A stretch of DNA of 31,226 nucleotides from positions 1 to 31,226 of the forward strand of contig CAXKVR010000600.1 in assembly GCA_964058845.1 (NCBI GenBank), given 5' to 3'. The translations under genes and the position numbers were made by a program. The DNA is from Carex sylvatica. Its lineage: Eukaryota; Streptophyta; Magnoliopsida; Poales; Cyperaceae. This document shows positions 11,335 to 21,208 of this stretch, one piece after another; the first letter of the stretch is position 1; every line of letters starts with the position of its first letter. The notes under the pieces are model-generated. The model did no database searches. It was not told the DNA's origin and saw only the letters and a list, made by a program, of their open reading frames with translations.

Positions 11335-13640
11335 ATGGCTGCGATCAAAGAAGAACTAGTGGCCGCAACAAACAAAGAAGAACCAGCATCGTTCGAGTAT
11401 TTTCTCAAGAGAAGCTGGCCATGGCCACCCCTGTCAAAGCCAAGGCGGAGCCCAAGGGCCATCCTGAACCAAAGCCCTACATCCGTAGGGCCAAGCGTTA
11501 GCCTTCCTAAAGCCAAAAATTCGGCGAAGTAGTCAAGCATTCGGTACCAAAGTGCTAGGCGATTTGGACCATCTAAAGGTAATCACTACTTGTGCATAAT
11601 CTAAATATAATTTTGATTAACTTGTTAGATAATATTTCATTCTAAAAATAACTAATTGCTGTTAATTATTGCAAGAGGCCACAGCATGCGACCACGTCAT
11701 GTATCTCGGTGCTACAACTCTGACCATTGCTAAGGGCATTGTACATCCTCCTGCAGCCGATGCTCAGCTAAGGCCCAACCATCTTCGCATTTTTGTTGAC
11801 ATGGTTGTGGAGGAATGGGCTAAGAGGGTACCTCTTCCTGTCCCTAGAGAGGATATGTCTGTGCTTGATGATGCCAGCCATGAGCATATCCAATGGTCCA
11901 AGAGTCAGATTATTTTGGATTAGGTAATCTCTAAATAATCAATATTATTTGTTACATTCAAATCATTCTTTTGAAATACTTGAAAAATGTACAAAATTTG
12001 ATACATACACAAAGACATGATGCTAACATTGTGGACGAAGCTTTGTCACTAGTACGGGAGTGCAAAGAGATAGTCATCTGGGATGATGCGCCAAAATCTC
12101 CTGATGCGCCAGTCGTTAGGGCTGATGCACCAGGTACGATAATTGCGCCAATAGATGTGCCACTAGACCGTATGGGGCTCACCGAAGAAGAGGTTAGCCG
12201 TTTGCCTGATGATTTGCGGGCTCTCCACACCTGCTTGATTAAGGCACCCGAGGGCATGACGGATGCTACATTCACTGTCCCCCTCGAGATGTTCCTACAC
12301 GAAGGCAGGGAGGTTGTGTTACCTTTCAAATAATTCAATGGCTTTCTACATGCCGCCTCGTCAAACGATAAATGGCTCGATGTGGGAGTCATCACCATTT
12401 TTCTCATGTTAGTGATCAAAAATTATTTATATCATGTGTATAGCACTCAAATATATATTCTAATGTGAAATTATGATTTTTCAGGTTCCTAGTCCAAAAA
12501 TACCGTGAGACCATGTTGAGAAGTAAAGTGAACTTGTGTACATTTTTGGACCCCGGCAGACTTAATGCTTTAATTGTGAAATGGTATGAGGATGCGTCTG
12601 TCGAGTACATGTGTAAAGCGTTGCATCAAGCTCGTGCGGAGTGCAAGAAATTTATTCTCTTGCCATACCACCAATTGTAGGCTACTTGTAACCTTAACTT
12701 ATGTATTGTTCATATTTCAATTAAAGAATTAGAAAAAAGAAATAAAAGTGAAATATAAAAAAATGAAATCACACCATGAACCATAGCAAACACTTGTGTC
12801 GCTATTATATGCTGAAATATATATGTCACTAATTATAAGCTAAAGTACTACAATTCTTCTCCTCCCACAGGGGCCACTGGTATTTGATTGTGATTGTGCC
12901 ACTTGAAAATGTTGTTTTTATCATGCATTCTTCACTGTTCGGAGGAAAAATCACTCCTCAGCAGTCCAAACAAATATGCAAAAGTGTATCATAATAAGCA
13001 ATAATAATTCACTTGGTTTGATTTTCTTTCAATTATAACAAATTGTGGAATTGTTAATTACAGTCACTCAATTTTGTAAGGGTTTTTGCGAAATATCTTA
13101 AAGGGGGTGGATTGCAAAGCACGGGCAAGAATAGAAATAAATTGAATTGGATGTGGTTGGAGGTGAGCACACTATAATTTTATAATTTCATATTTTGTTC
13201 AAAAAATTATTGTCATTCTAACATAGGCCGCTAAATGTAAATTTCAATGCCAGCAACAGGAGGCTGGTTGGGAATGCGGTTATTACACGATGATTTATAT
13301 GTATTACTTTGTCACAAACATACAATTCAGATGGCCACAATATCCGGTATGTAATTCATATTAATTTAAAATTCATATGTTTGCCTTGACTTGTCCATAT
13401 AATTACTATTGATTTCCTCTTATATTTTATTCTACTAAATTTGTTTTATTAGTTGCATTGTTATAATTACAATATTTATTTTTATAAAGCAAAATAGAGA
13501 TGTAGTTTCTATATTGTATTTTTGTAACTTATATATTTTGAATTTTTGTAGTATACATCAAAAATAAAGAGTCACTCCAAGGAGCAGATAGATGAATTAG
13601 ATGTATGTGGACCAGGTGGTTTCGATCTGAATTTTATAAA
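11335..13640 (+). pseudogene. CACTA second gene with C-terminal Ulp1-like (C48) protease domain, broken
   Basis: Discontinuous coding blocks separated by likely introns. The blocks are 11335-11576 (basic, KRSWPWPP; stop at 11530), about 11673-11922 (ends at TAG directly before a GTAATC donor-like site), 11971-12333, about 12484-12680, 12871-12990, 13080-13165, 13225-13350 and 13550-13640. The late blocks match the Ulp1-like peptidase found in many plant CACTA elements: GHWYLIVI contains the catalytic His (codon 12875), CQQQ at 13248-13259 supplies the oxyanion Gln, and WECGYY holds the catalytic Cys (13275). The catalytic Asp position after the His block reads MHSS instead of the usual MDS, so the His-Asp-Cys triad looks broken. 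Exon limits are approximate. The protein's role in transposition is not established. Confidence 0.65.
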
Positions 13641-13855
13641 CCAGAATAAGGATTTGTATAATTTAGTGTACATGAATTTTGTATTATTTTCGTATAATTT
13701 AGTGTACATGAATGTTGTATAATTTTGTTTAGGAGTTTTGGTATTCTGATTTTTGAAATTCTCTGTTTTGGAATTGATCTAATTTTAAATGGCTAGCAAA
13801 CTGAAGGCTAGCCAAAAAAAGAATAAAAATTGAAAAAAAAAAAAAAAGTAAGACC

Positions 13856-14740
13856 ATTCTACACGAATATTTAACCAAAGCCCGTGTAGAAAGGTATTTA
13901 AAGAGAAAATAAAAATATAAGAGAGCTACACGGCTGTTAATGTAACAAGCCGTGTAGAAATAGTTATTCTACACGAATATTAAGATAGAAGCACGTGTAG
14001 AAAGAGTGATCGTAAACGATTGTTTATGTAAAACTCCGTGTAGTTATCCAAGAATTGTACACGGCTGTTTTTGTAATAAGCCGTGTATAAATATTAATTG
14101 TACATGGATATTCAGATAGACGCACGTGTAGAAAGAGAGATCGTAAACGACTGTTTATGTAAAACTCCGTGTAGTTATCCAGGAATTGTACACGGTTGTT
14201 TATGTAATAAGCCGTGTAGAAATATTAATTGTATACGGATATTCAGATAGACACACGTGTAGAAAGAGAGATCGTAAACGGCTGTTTATGTAAAACTCCG
14301 TGTAGTTCTCCATAATTGTACACGATTTTTTATGTAATAAGTCGTGTAGAAATACTAATTGTACATGGATATTCTGATAGACGTACGTGTAGAAAGAGTT
14401 ATCATAAACGGCTGTTTATGTTAAACTCTGTGGTTCTCCATTAATTGTACTCGATTTTTTATGTAATAAGCCGTGTAGAAATACTAATTGTACACAGATG
14501 TTAATCTAAACGTCTTTGTAGAAAGAATAATCGTACACGGCTGTTTATGTCATAATCCGTGCAGCTCGGTTATGGAGAGCGTCACTTGGCAAGGAATTGT
14601 ACACGGCTGTTTATGTAATAATTCGTGTAGCTCTCAATAATCGCACATGGGTAAATATCCGTGTGTATTTTATTTAGGGATTTCTACTCTCTCACACTCT
14701 ACACAGCAGAAAATCCGTGTAGCTCCTCTATTTATATTCG
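13856..14740. repeat. CACTA subterminal repeat array with ~130-bp periodicity
   Basis: This is a dense set of short direct and inverted motifs around the cores CCGTGTAGA and TACACGG, many paired as a small palindrome (TACACGGC ... GCCGTGTA). The larger unit begins at ATTGTACACGG-like sites at about 14055, 14186, 14316, 14445 and 14597, so most units are 129-131 bp. In En/Spm-type elements such subterminal motifs bind the element's TNPA-like protein. That role is assumed here from the family. Confidence 0.8.
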
Positions 14741-14767
14741 TGTGCAATCTCTATTTCTGTAGTAGTG
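14741..14767 (-). repeat. Right terminal inverted repeat of CACTA element 1
   Basis: On the minus strand it reads CACTACTACAGAAATAG from 14767 inwards. It begins with the diagnostic CACTA and is followed directly by the subterminal repeats. The neighbouring bases ATT (14768-14770) may be one copy of the 3-bp target duplication; the other copy cannot be placed. Confidence 0.75.
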
Positions 14768-14882
14768 ATTATACACATCAGAAATCCGTTTTTTATAATT
14801 AGAATAATTTTCACTTAATACTACAGCCCTAAAGTAGATAGTAGTGGAAATGTTGTCCCTCTCAAAATTAACTCTAGTGTAG

Positions 14883-15374
14883 TTCCCTTTCCAAATCAAG
14901 CCGCTGTTTGCACGTGTCAAAGTGTCCTGTCACACCTCCTATATATATTGACTTTATGTAATCAAACGATTGTTTCAGTACGTATATATTGACTAGCTTC
15001 TTGTTGATCTTATAAAGACATCGATCTCCCATTCAACGGAAATAAATTCCCTTTCCAAATCAAGCCGCTGTTTGCACGTGTCAAAGTGTCCTGTCACACC
15101 TCCTATATATATTGACTTTAGGTAATCAAACGATTGTTTCAGTACGTATATATTGACTAGCTTCTTGTTGATCTTATAAAGACATCGATCTCCCATTCAA
15201 CGGAAATAAATTCCCTTTCCAAATCAAGCCGCTGTTTGCACGTGTCAAAGTGTCCTGTCACACCTCCTATATATATTGACTTTAGGTAATCAAACGATTG
15301 TTTCAGTACGTATATATTGACTAGCTTCTTGTTGATCTTATAAAGACATCGATCTCCCATTCAACGGAAATAAA
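14883..15374. repeat. Three tandem copies of a 164-bp unit
   Basis: Copies begin with TTCCCTTTCCAAATCAAG at 14883, 15047 and 15211 and run to about 15374. They are nearly identical: the visible difference is TTTATGTAAT in copy 1 against TTTAGGTAAT in copies 2 and 3. The two 67-residue minus-strand frames in this region are only this repeat translated twice and are not called as genes. Near-identity implies a recent duplication or active homogenisation. Confidence 0.95.
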
Positions 15375-17030
15375 TTTGATGCATATATATATAGAGAGAA
15401 AAATAACTGCATATATATATATAGAAAAATGCTAATATGCTACGCATAGCATAGAGAGCCTCCGTGCAACGTTCAATATTTGAGTTTTCACAAAGTTATC
15501 AAAATCATTGTCTATATTTTTAAATTTTAATTCGTCGATCCAAACTGTTCAACATAATCTCCACAATAAAATATGCTTTCAGATCAAATTTTAATTAAAT
15601 TTATTAGTATCCCTCTCTCCACACACCACATACCACATATATCTATTAATTAACAGGTCACATGGATAGGTGTTAGATGAAGTTTTTAATTAGAATCTTT
15701 TGCTTACAAATTTTGTTCTTCAGTACATATACGTTGTTGATTGAATAAGATAGCATGCCATAAATATGAATAGTGTCGGTGATAAATAGACTAACATTTC
15801 GGCTCTTTACCATTAGTGTATTAATTAGGTTAAGTTTCACTCATGATTGATTCAAATTAATATTTATGGCTAGCAAATTTAGAGGCAAGTCAACTATATA
15901 TAAACAAATTTCTGTCAAAATTTAATCTACTTTACGTAAGGGCTCTCACAAAAAAAAAAGTTAGATAAAGAGATCTGAGAACAAATTAACACCAACACAG
16001 ACTCTTATAACAGTTCATTATTGATATGTGAACAACTATGAGTGATGGATGATAGATTTAATAAAATCGTAACGATTTAAAATTAGAACACAATAACTTA
16101 GAACTCATAAATCCAAAATAAAATAGCAAACGTAAATTGAATCATACAGTTTTGAAGTGCCGACATAGTTAAGCGGAAGCGTAAATATCAATTTTCAATC
16201 GTTTTTCTCAGACGGAATGATAGAGACTTTAGACATTTTACTTTTACTTCCTTTTATTTTATGGACGAAGTTTTCATAATGGGATGCATCCAAATATATC
16301 ACACCCCCGATCCGGAGGTGCAACAACTTACCGCGTCTTTTTATCATTCAATATATGTAATGTAAAGCACGGATCTTTTTGTAGAAATTGCCAATATCAT
16401 CCATTATTTTTGTCACATCCTAATTTATTTGCAAGAATTATCTGATCATTTATAGTGGATGATGTTTGAGAAATACTCTATGGTCCATGTGATATAAAAT
16501 AATCCCAAATTTCATATCTTTAGATGGCCATGTTGTCAATTAATTAATTAACCTAGAAGCATAATTTATAATTTTAAAAGGGTAAAATGGATAATTTTGT
16601 AATTTTAAAATGAGTTGTAATAGAAAAGTGAATAAGTTGGGTAAATTTGTGAGTTTTTGAAATTTAGAAGGGTAAATATGATATTATGAAATTTAGATGG
16701 GTAAATACGTAATTTTGAGATTTTTTAGGGGTCTGCATGAAATTCCCCCATTTTTTTTAGTACATGTTGAAGGTTAAGGTATTCAGATTTTGAACATGCA
16801 ACTTCTCACACAATAGGTATTTTCTTTGCCACTAGACATAAGACTAGTTTTCAATATCCGTTAGTTCTTAAGAGTGTGTGCATCCTAGCTAATTAATTGC
16901 AATTGTCCTCTCCCTGATGTAATTCCATGGTGTACTATAACTTGATGCACCAACAAGATGGTGCACTCCTTAGTCCGAAATTTTTAAAAATACCATACCC
17001 AAAAAAAAAAAAACCAAATAACTACTGTTT
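15375..17030. other. AT-rich intergenic stretch without recognised gene
   Basis: No coding sequence or RNA gene is recognised. Features seen: (TA)n-rich runs at 15380-15425, a small palindrome ATGCTA-CGCA-TAGCAT near 15427, and a stretch at 16570-16700 with repeated GGGTAAAT/TTTTGTAATTTT phrases typical of old repeat remnants. From about 16980 the sequence resembles the end of another transposon into which the MULE inserted. Confidence 0.5.
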
Positions 17031-17039
17031 TGGAAAAAT
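17031..17039. repeat. Left 9-bp target-site duplication of the MULE
   Basis: TGGAAAAAT lies directly outside the left terminal inverted repeat and matches 25957-25965 perfectly. Nine base pairs is the usual Mutator-superfamily duplication length. Confidence 0.92.
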
Positions 17040-17265
17040 CGGCCATTTTTATTAATACCCCTAAAAAAAAACTAAATTTTATTAATACCCCAGCAATTTT
17101 TTTTTTTTTATTCCTGCCCCGACCGCCAGGCCCACTGGCGGCCCAATTATTGAAGGAAACCGCCAGGGCCCAAGGCGGTCCACTACCCCAACTAAACCGC
17201 CCCACCCCTGGGCGGTCCACTACCCCAAGGAAACCGCCCCCCTCCCTGGCGGTCCACTATGCATT
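17040..17265 (+). repeat. Left terminal inverted repeat of the MULE (~226 bp)
   Basis: It matches the reverse complement of 25731-25956 with only a handful of differences (for example CACTGGCGG against CACGGGCGG, and CAACTAAACC against CAAGCAAACC). The outer part is AT-rich. The inner part is GC-rich and holds about three copies of a unit of roughly 37 bp, AACCGCC ... GGCGGTCCACTACCCCA, each with a small palindromic pair. The GC-rich units are candidate transposase-binding sites. The TIR is followed directly by the MURA leader, so it probably contains the promoter. Confidence 0.93.
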
Positions 17266-17349
17266 ATATTTTCTCTCCTCTGCCTCATTCTCTCTCTTCT
17301 CTGCCTCATTCCTCATTCCGAACAAAATTGAATTCGCGCCCGTCTACAG

Positions 17350-17590
17350 GTATTATTTTGTAAATTCTTTTTAATTATTACTAATTAGTCAATTACTGTA
17401 GAATTACCGTAGCATTACTGTAGCATTACCGTAGCATTACTGTAGCATTACCGTAGCATTACTGTAGCATTACTGTAGCATTACCGTAGCAACACGTAAT
17501 TTTTTTTTAAATTAGCCATTTATTATTGTGCTCGTTATAATTACTGAACAATTATTATAATACTTACAAAATTATTTTTTTTAAATGTAG
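17350..17590 (+). other. Leader intron of the MURA gene with 11-bp minisatellite
   Basis: The donor CAG|GTATTA follows a pyrimidine-rich untranslated leader (about 17266-17349). The acceptor AAATGTAG ends at 17590, fifteen bases before the ATG. At about 17391-17490 the intron contains some nine copies of an 11-bp unit, CATTACYGTAG, alternating between C and T at the variable base. Splicing is predicted by eye. Confidence 0.6.
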
Positions 17591-17605
17591 TTTGTTAAGT
17601 AAAAG

Positions 17606-20600
17606 ATGTTAGTTGCACTGTATATGGGCGGCAAGCTACAAAAGGGTGTAGATGGCGTGTATTACACGAAAGACGCGGCATTTGGCTTCGAGGTTAATGA
17701 ACATACCACATTTCAGGAACTTAAGCAGATAATATACGAAAAGATTGCTGTAAACCCAAACAGGTATGAAATAGAATTGGCTACACGGATTGACAACTCA
17801 CAAAGGGGTGGGGCGGGGGGTAGACCTTACTTTGTGAGGTTTCCAATAACAGATGTGAATTTGTGGAGAGCTGTGTACACTCAATTTGAGTCTAGTGGGG
17901 TCTCCGTAATGGACATATATTTAAAGAGGGTTCCCCGAGGTGGGGCTGGACCTTCTAGTGCGGCCGGAGCTGGACCTTCTAGTGCGACCGGAGCTGGACC
18001 TTCCGGTTATGACAACCCGGGGTACCACCACCACTCCCCTTATGACAACCAGGGGTACCAGCACCACTCCCCTTATGACAACCAGGGGTACCAGCACCAC
18101 TCCCCTTATGACAACCAGGGATACCACCACAACTCTCCTTATGACAACCAGGGATACCACCACCACTCTCCTTATGCCAACCAAGGGTACCACCATAACT
18201 CTCCTGAAAATATTGAAGATTTACCACCACCACCCAGACAGACACCCATAATCCCTAGATTTCCAACTATGCCAGAGTCAGGACCGGTACCCGTTAATCG
18301 AACTGATATTGATATTGATGTTGATGCTATTGATGCCATACCAGAAAATGAAATAGAAACGGGAGATGAATACGAAGGGATCTGGGAATCTGATGACTTA
18401 TCAGATGGCGATGCAAATGTATCAGGTTTATCCAGGGAAGAAAAATTCCCGATTAGAGGTCGGGGAAATAAGCATCCGGTCGCCACATTCAACGATACCA
18501 CAGCTTTTGAAGAGGCAGACATTAGTTATTTTGGCCCTCGTGTTGTATACAATGACGAACTTGCCCCAGGGCAACTTTATACCAACATAGATGAACTTAT
18601 AAAAAAAATCTACGAGACTCATGTTCACGGCAACTGGGAATGTAAAATACACAAAAGGGATCGAACAAGGTTAGTTGTGCTGTGTAAAACTCACCCGCGG
18701 TGCAAGTTTTGCCTTTTTGCAACCCCTGCAGGTGCCGGAGAAGCATGGATGATTAAGAAGTGTGAACCACCCCATACATGCAAGTCTGCATCCACTAGGA
18801 CAGACCATTCACAGCTGACGGCATCACTAATTGCCGATGCAATTGAGGAAGACATTAAGGAGGATCCATCCATGAGCATCAAGGCGGTGGCTAGAACCGT
18901 CAGACACAAATACAAATATGTAACTCCAAAATACAACAGGCTGTGGAGAGGTCGTGAACTTGCAATTTGCAGAATATTCGGTAGTTGGAAGGATTCATAC
19001 GGCTATCTGGCACCATTGCTCCAGGCCATGGCAAGTACAAATGTCGGTACTGTATATGAGAGGTGGCATGGCCCCTTTTTTGATAAAGAAGGAGTGCTAA
19101 TAGAGGGAGCTCAACAATTCAAGGGCATAGCATGGGCTTTTGGTGCTTGTATCCAAGCTGTGCCATACATCAGACCCGTTATCAGCATTGATGCATGCTT
19201 CATGTCTGGCCGTTATGAGGGGAGGTTACTGATAGCATGTGCATATGATGCTGAGAACCAGTTGTTGCCTTTGGCCTTTGCAATTGTTCGTAAAGAGGAT
19301 GGTGAGAACTGGGGATTTTTTATGCAGTTTTTAAGAAGACGGGTGATTGGGGAAGGAAAGTTTTTCTGTGTGATATCAGACCAGCACAAAGGAATAAAAT
19401 TTGTGTTTGATCGTGAACATTACGGTTGGTCAACACATACTGGTGAGTGTGTGCACAGGTTGTGTATGCAACACGTTGCGGAGAACCTTTCCAAGGCAAC
19501 CGGAAATGACAAGTGGGTTCTAGAAACATTTAAACGAAATTGCAGAAAGAAAAAGCCGAGAAGAGTGGTAGAGATGACTCGCAGTTTTGCAAAGGTATAT
19601 ATATTACAGTTGTTTACATATATTATTGTATTTTCAGACGACGGTTTTTTAGTACAATTGTTTACTTATATTATTTTATTTTCTTATTTTTCTGTAGTAC
19701 ATGCCAAAGGCAAATCTCTACTTAATGAAGGTCGGCAAAAATAATCCGCGAGATGTCAACGAAGATCCAGCATACGAGAAAATATATCAATCTCGTGATG
19801 GAGGTTGGCGTTGGGGAATTATGACCACCAACGGGTCCGAGTCGCTGAATGCAGTATTCAAGCAGAGCCGGATGTTACCTGTGGCTGCAATTGTAGAAGA
19901 CACATTTTATAAGTTAAATGCCTGGTTTCAAGAACGGCGTGCTAAGGCCGCAGAATTAATAACGATGAACCAGTCATTTTCAACAAGGGTGGAGGAGAAA
20001 CTAAAACAACACAGGGACAAAGGTGCAACTATGAACGTGATCCCGATGGGAAATGATGGTACAGAATTCGAAGTGCAAAATCCAAATGAATACGTTCCTA
20101 CCAGCCGCAAACCAGATGGCACTATGGAGTTTGTGAAGAGGGCTTGCAAGTACGTGGTTAAATTCGGAGATGCCAGGACGGTAACCTGTACATGCCAAGG
20201 ACCCCAACTAAGTCACATACCCTGTAGTCACGTGATGGCGGTATGCCGAGTGAGAAACTACTGTGAGGATCACTATGTTGCTGACATGTATCGTACCGAT
20301 TACCTTGTTTCCACTTGGGGTGGATCTTTCCATTCTTATCCCGATCAGCATGAGTGGCCTTCATATGTCGGTGATAGAATACTTCCTTCAGAAGAATGGA
20401 TAAGAAAGGGGAGAAGGAGACACAAGCGTGTTGTAATGACCATGGACGAGATGGGCAGTAGGCGACCGTCGGGAAATCGAGCTCGTCGTTCTGTTTCTGA
20501 AAGACGCACAGCAGGTATTTTTTTTTTTTTGTATAACACTAATTTATGATTTTATTATAGTAGTAACTGAATTGTATTGTTATGTCCAGATGCCATAAAC

Positions 20601-20687
20601 GCACACAATGAAAGAGAAAATGCTAGAGTTGTTGCTGAAGCAACTGGTAGAACACATCCCCCCCCCTCCTGCGAGCCAATCATCTAG
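17606..20687 (+). CDS. MURA-type MULE transposase, three coding exons
   Basis: Coding exons 17606-19594, 19698-20514 and 20590-20687 splice with consistent phases (GT-AG introns of 103 and 75 bp) to about 967 residues. The first 110 residues form a PB1/ubiquitin-like domain. Residues 135-200 are six copies of an 11-residue unit, YDNQGYHHHSP. A MuDR DNA-binding zinc domain follows (about 320-400; CKIHKRDRTR and CKTHPRCKF). The MULE transposase core has DDE candidates Asp529 (SIDACF), Asp592 (ISDQHKG) and Glu711 (NGSESLN). A SWIM zinc finger (CTCQ ... IPCSH) and a basic tail come last. The enzyme would bind the TIRs and cut the element in the nucleus. The third exon runs into nine C residues (20658-20666) and stops at 20687. 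With eight C residues it would continue to TGA at 20776 and end GRFLGLFARRAR. The core is undamaged, so the protein may be active. Confidence 0.93.
18008..18205 (+). repeat. 33-bp coding minisatellite in MURA
   Basis: Six in-frame units of 33 bp encode the 11-residue repeat YDNQGYHHHSP with small changes (Pro for Gln in unit 1, Ala for Asp in unit 6). The unit is Tyr/His/Asn/Gln-rich and likely disordered. Minus-strand reading frames over this block are shadows of the repeat. Confidence 0.95.
19595..19697 (+). other. MURA intron 1 of the coding region
   Basis: Phase-0 intron with donor AAG|GTATAT and acceptor TTTCTGTAG|TAC. Removing it joins RSFAK to YMPKANLYL, which restores the conserved transposase segment between the second Asp and the Glu of the DDE core. 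Without splicing the frame runs to a stop at 19742. Confidence 0.9.
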
Positions 20688-20778
20688 CAGCCAAGCATCT
20701 ACAAGTAATGCCGCACCTGCCGCTGGTACAAGAAAATCTGGTCGTTTTTTAGGTTTATTCGCACGTCGGGCCAGATGA

Positions 20779-21208
20779 AGTTCTTCACTCTATTGCTAGT
20801 GTGAAAGTAAGCTACGAACTTTAATTGTATTGTTAAACTTTAGTTGTATTGTTAAACTTTAGTTGTATTGTTAAACTTTAGTTGTATTGTTCAACTTTAG
20901 TTGTATTGTTCAATTTTAGTTGTATTGTTGAACTGCTGTAATTTAATTGTATTATTAAACTATTTTAAACTAATTCAGAACTACACGCCCTGCCGCAGGC
21001 GGTCTGCTGGAAGACGATTTTAGAATTGCTTAGTTATAATTATGTTGTAACTAATAACTTTTTTTTGACGCCCGCAAATAAAAACCACAAAATGTAAAGT
21101 GATAACAACATAAAAGTCATAATGAAAAAAAGCTAATAGTACAGTCCCAAACATATAAAACTACAGTCCCAGAGTCAAAATACTACAGTCACAACTAAAA
21201 AAAAAAAA
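20779..21208. other. Spacer between convergent MURA and PMD genes, with 19-bp repeats
   Basis: At about 20818-20935 there are around six copies of a 19-bp unit, TTGTATTGTTAAACTTTAG, with point changes (GTTCAAC, GTTGAAC). The remainder is AT-rich and presumably carries the two 3' ends and polyadenylation signals. A short GC-rich patch near 20985-21015 echoes the GGCGGTC motif of the TIRs. No gene is seen. Confidence 0.75.

Larger units (their letters stand above)
7431..14767 (+). mobile_element. Decayed CACTA (En/Spm) transposon, left end not found
   Basis: The element has a TNP2-type transposase pseudogene (7431-10470), a second broken gene with a Ulp1-like protease domain (11335-13640), subterminal repeats (about 13856-14740) and a right terminus. 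The terminus reads, on the minus strand, CACTACTACAGAAATAG and ends at 14767. Two genes followed by short repeats with the TGTAGA core is the classical plant CACTA layout. The matching left terminus was not seen between 6492 and 7430, so the 5' end has been deleted or changed beyond recognition. Confidence 0.8.

Noticed and set aside
11958..12419. 153-residue minus-strand frame
   Set aside because: Antisense to the second CACTA gene, whose plus-strand blocks show the family motifs; no domain on the minus strand.
14055..14640. Regularly spaced palindromic repeats resembling a CRISPR array
   Set aside because: The window is plant nuclear DNA, the repeats are CACTA subterminal motifs directly next to a CACTA terminus, and the units vary throughout with no unique spacers or cas genes.
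14993..15360. Two identical 67-residue minus-strand frames
   Set aside because: They arise from the tandem 164-bp unit, which is not a multiple of three; no known protein is resembled.
16300..16345. Possible tRNA-like stretch with GATCCGGAGGTGCAAC
   Set aside because: No cloverleaf with matching acceptor and T arms could be built by eye.
16984..17220. 78-residue minus-strand frame similar to a frame at 25776-25976
   Set aside because: Both are translations of the MULE terminal inverted repeats; the similarity comes from the TIR DNA and the peptides have no recognisable domain.
17921..18251. Several overlapping frames with valine-, threonine- or glycine-rich repeats opposite or out of frame with MURA
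   Set aside because: They are shadows of the 33-bp repeat coding for YDNQGYHHHSP in the true frame.
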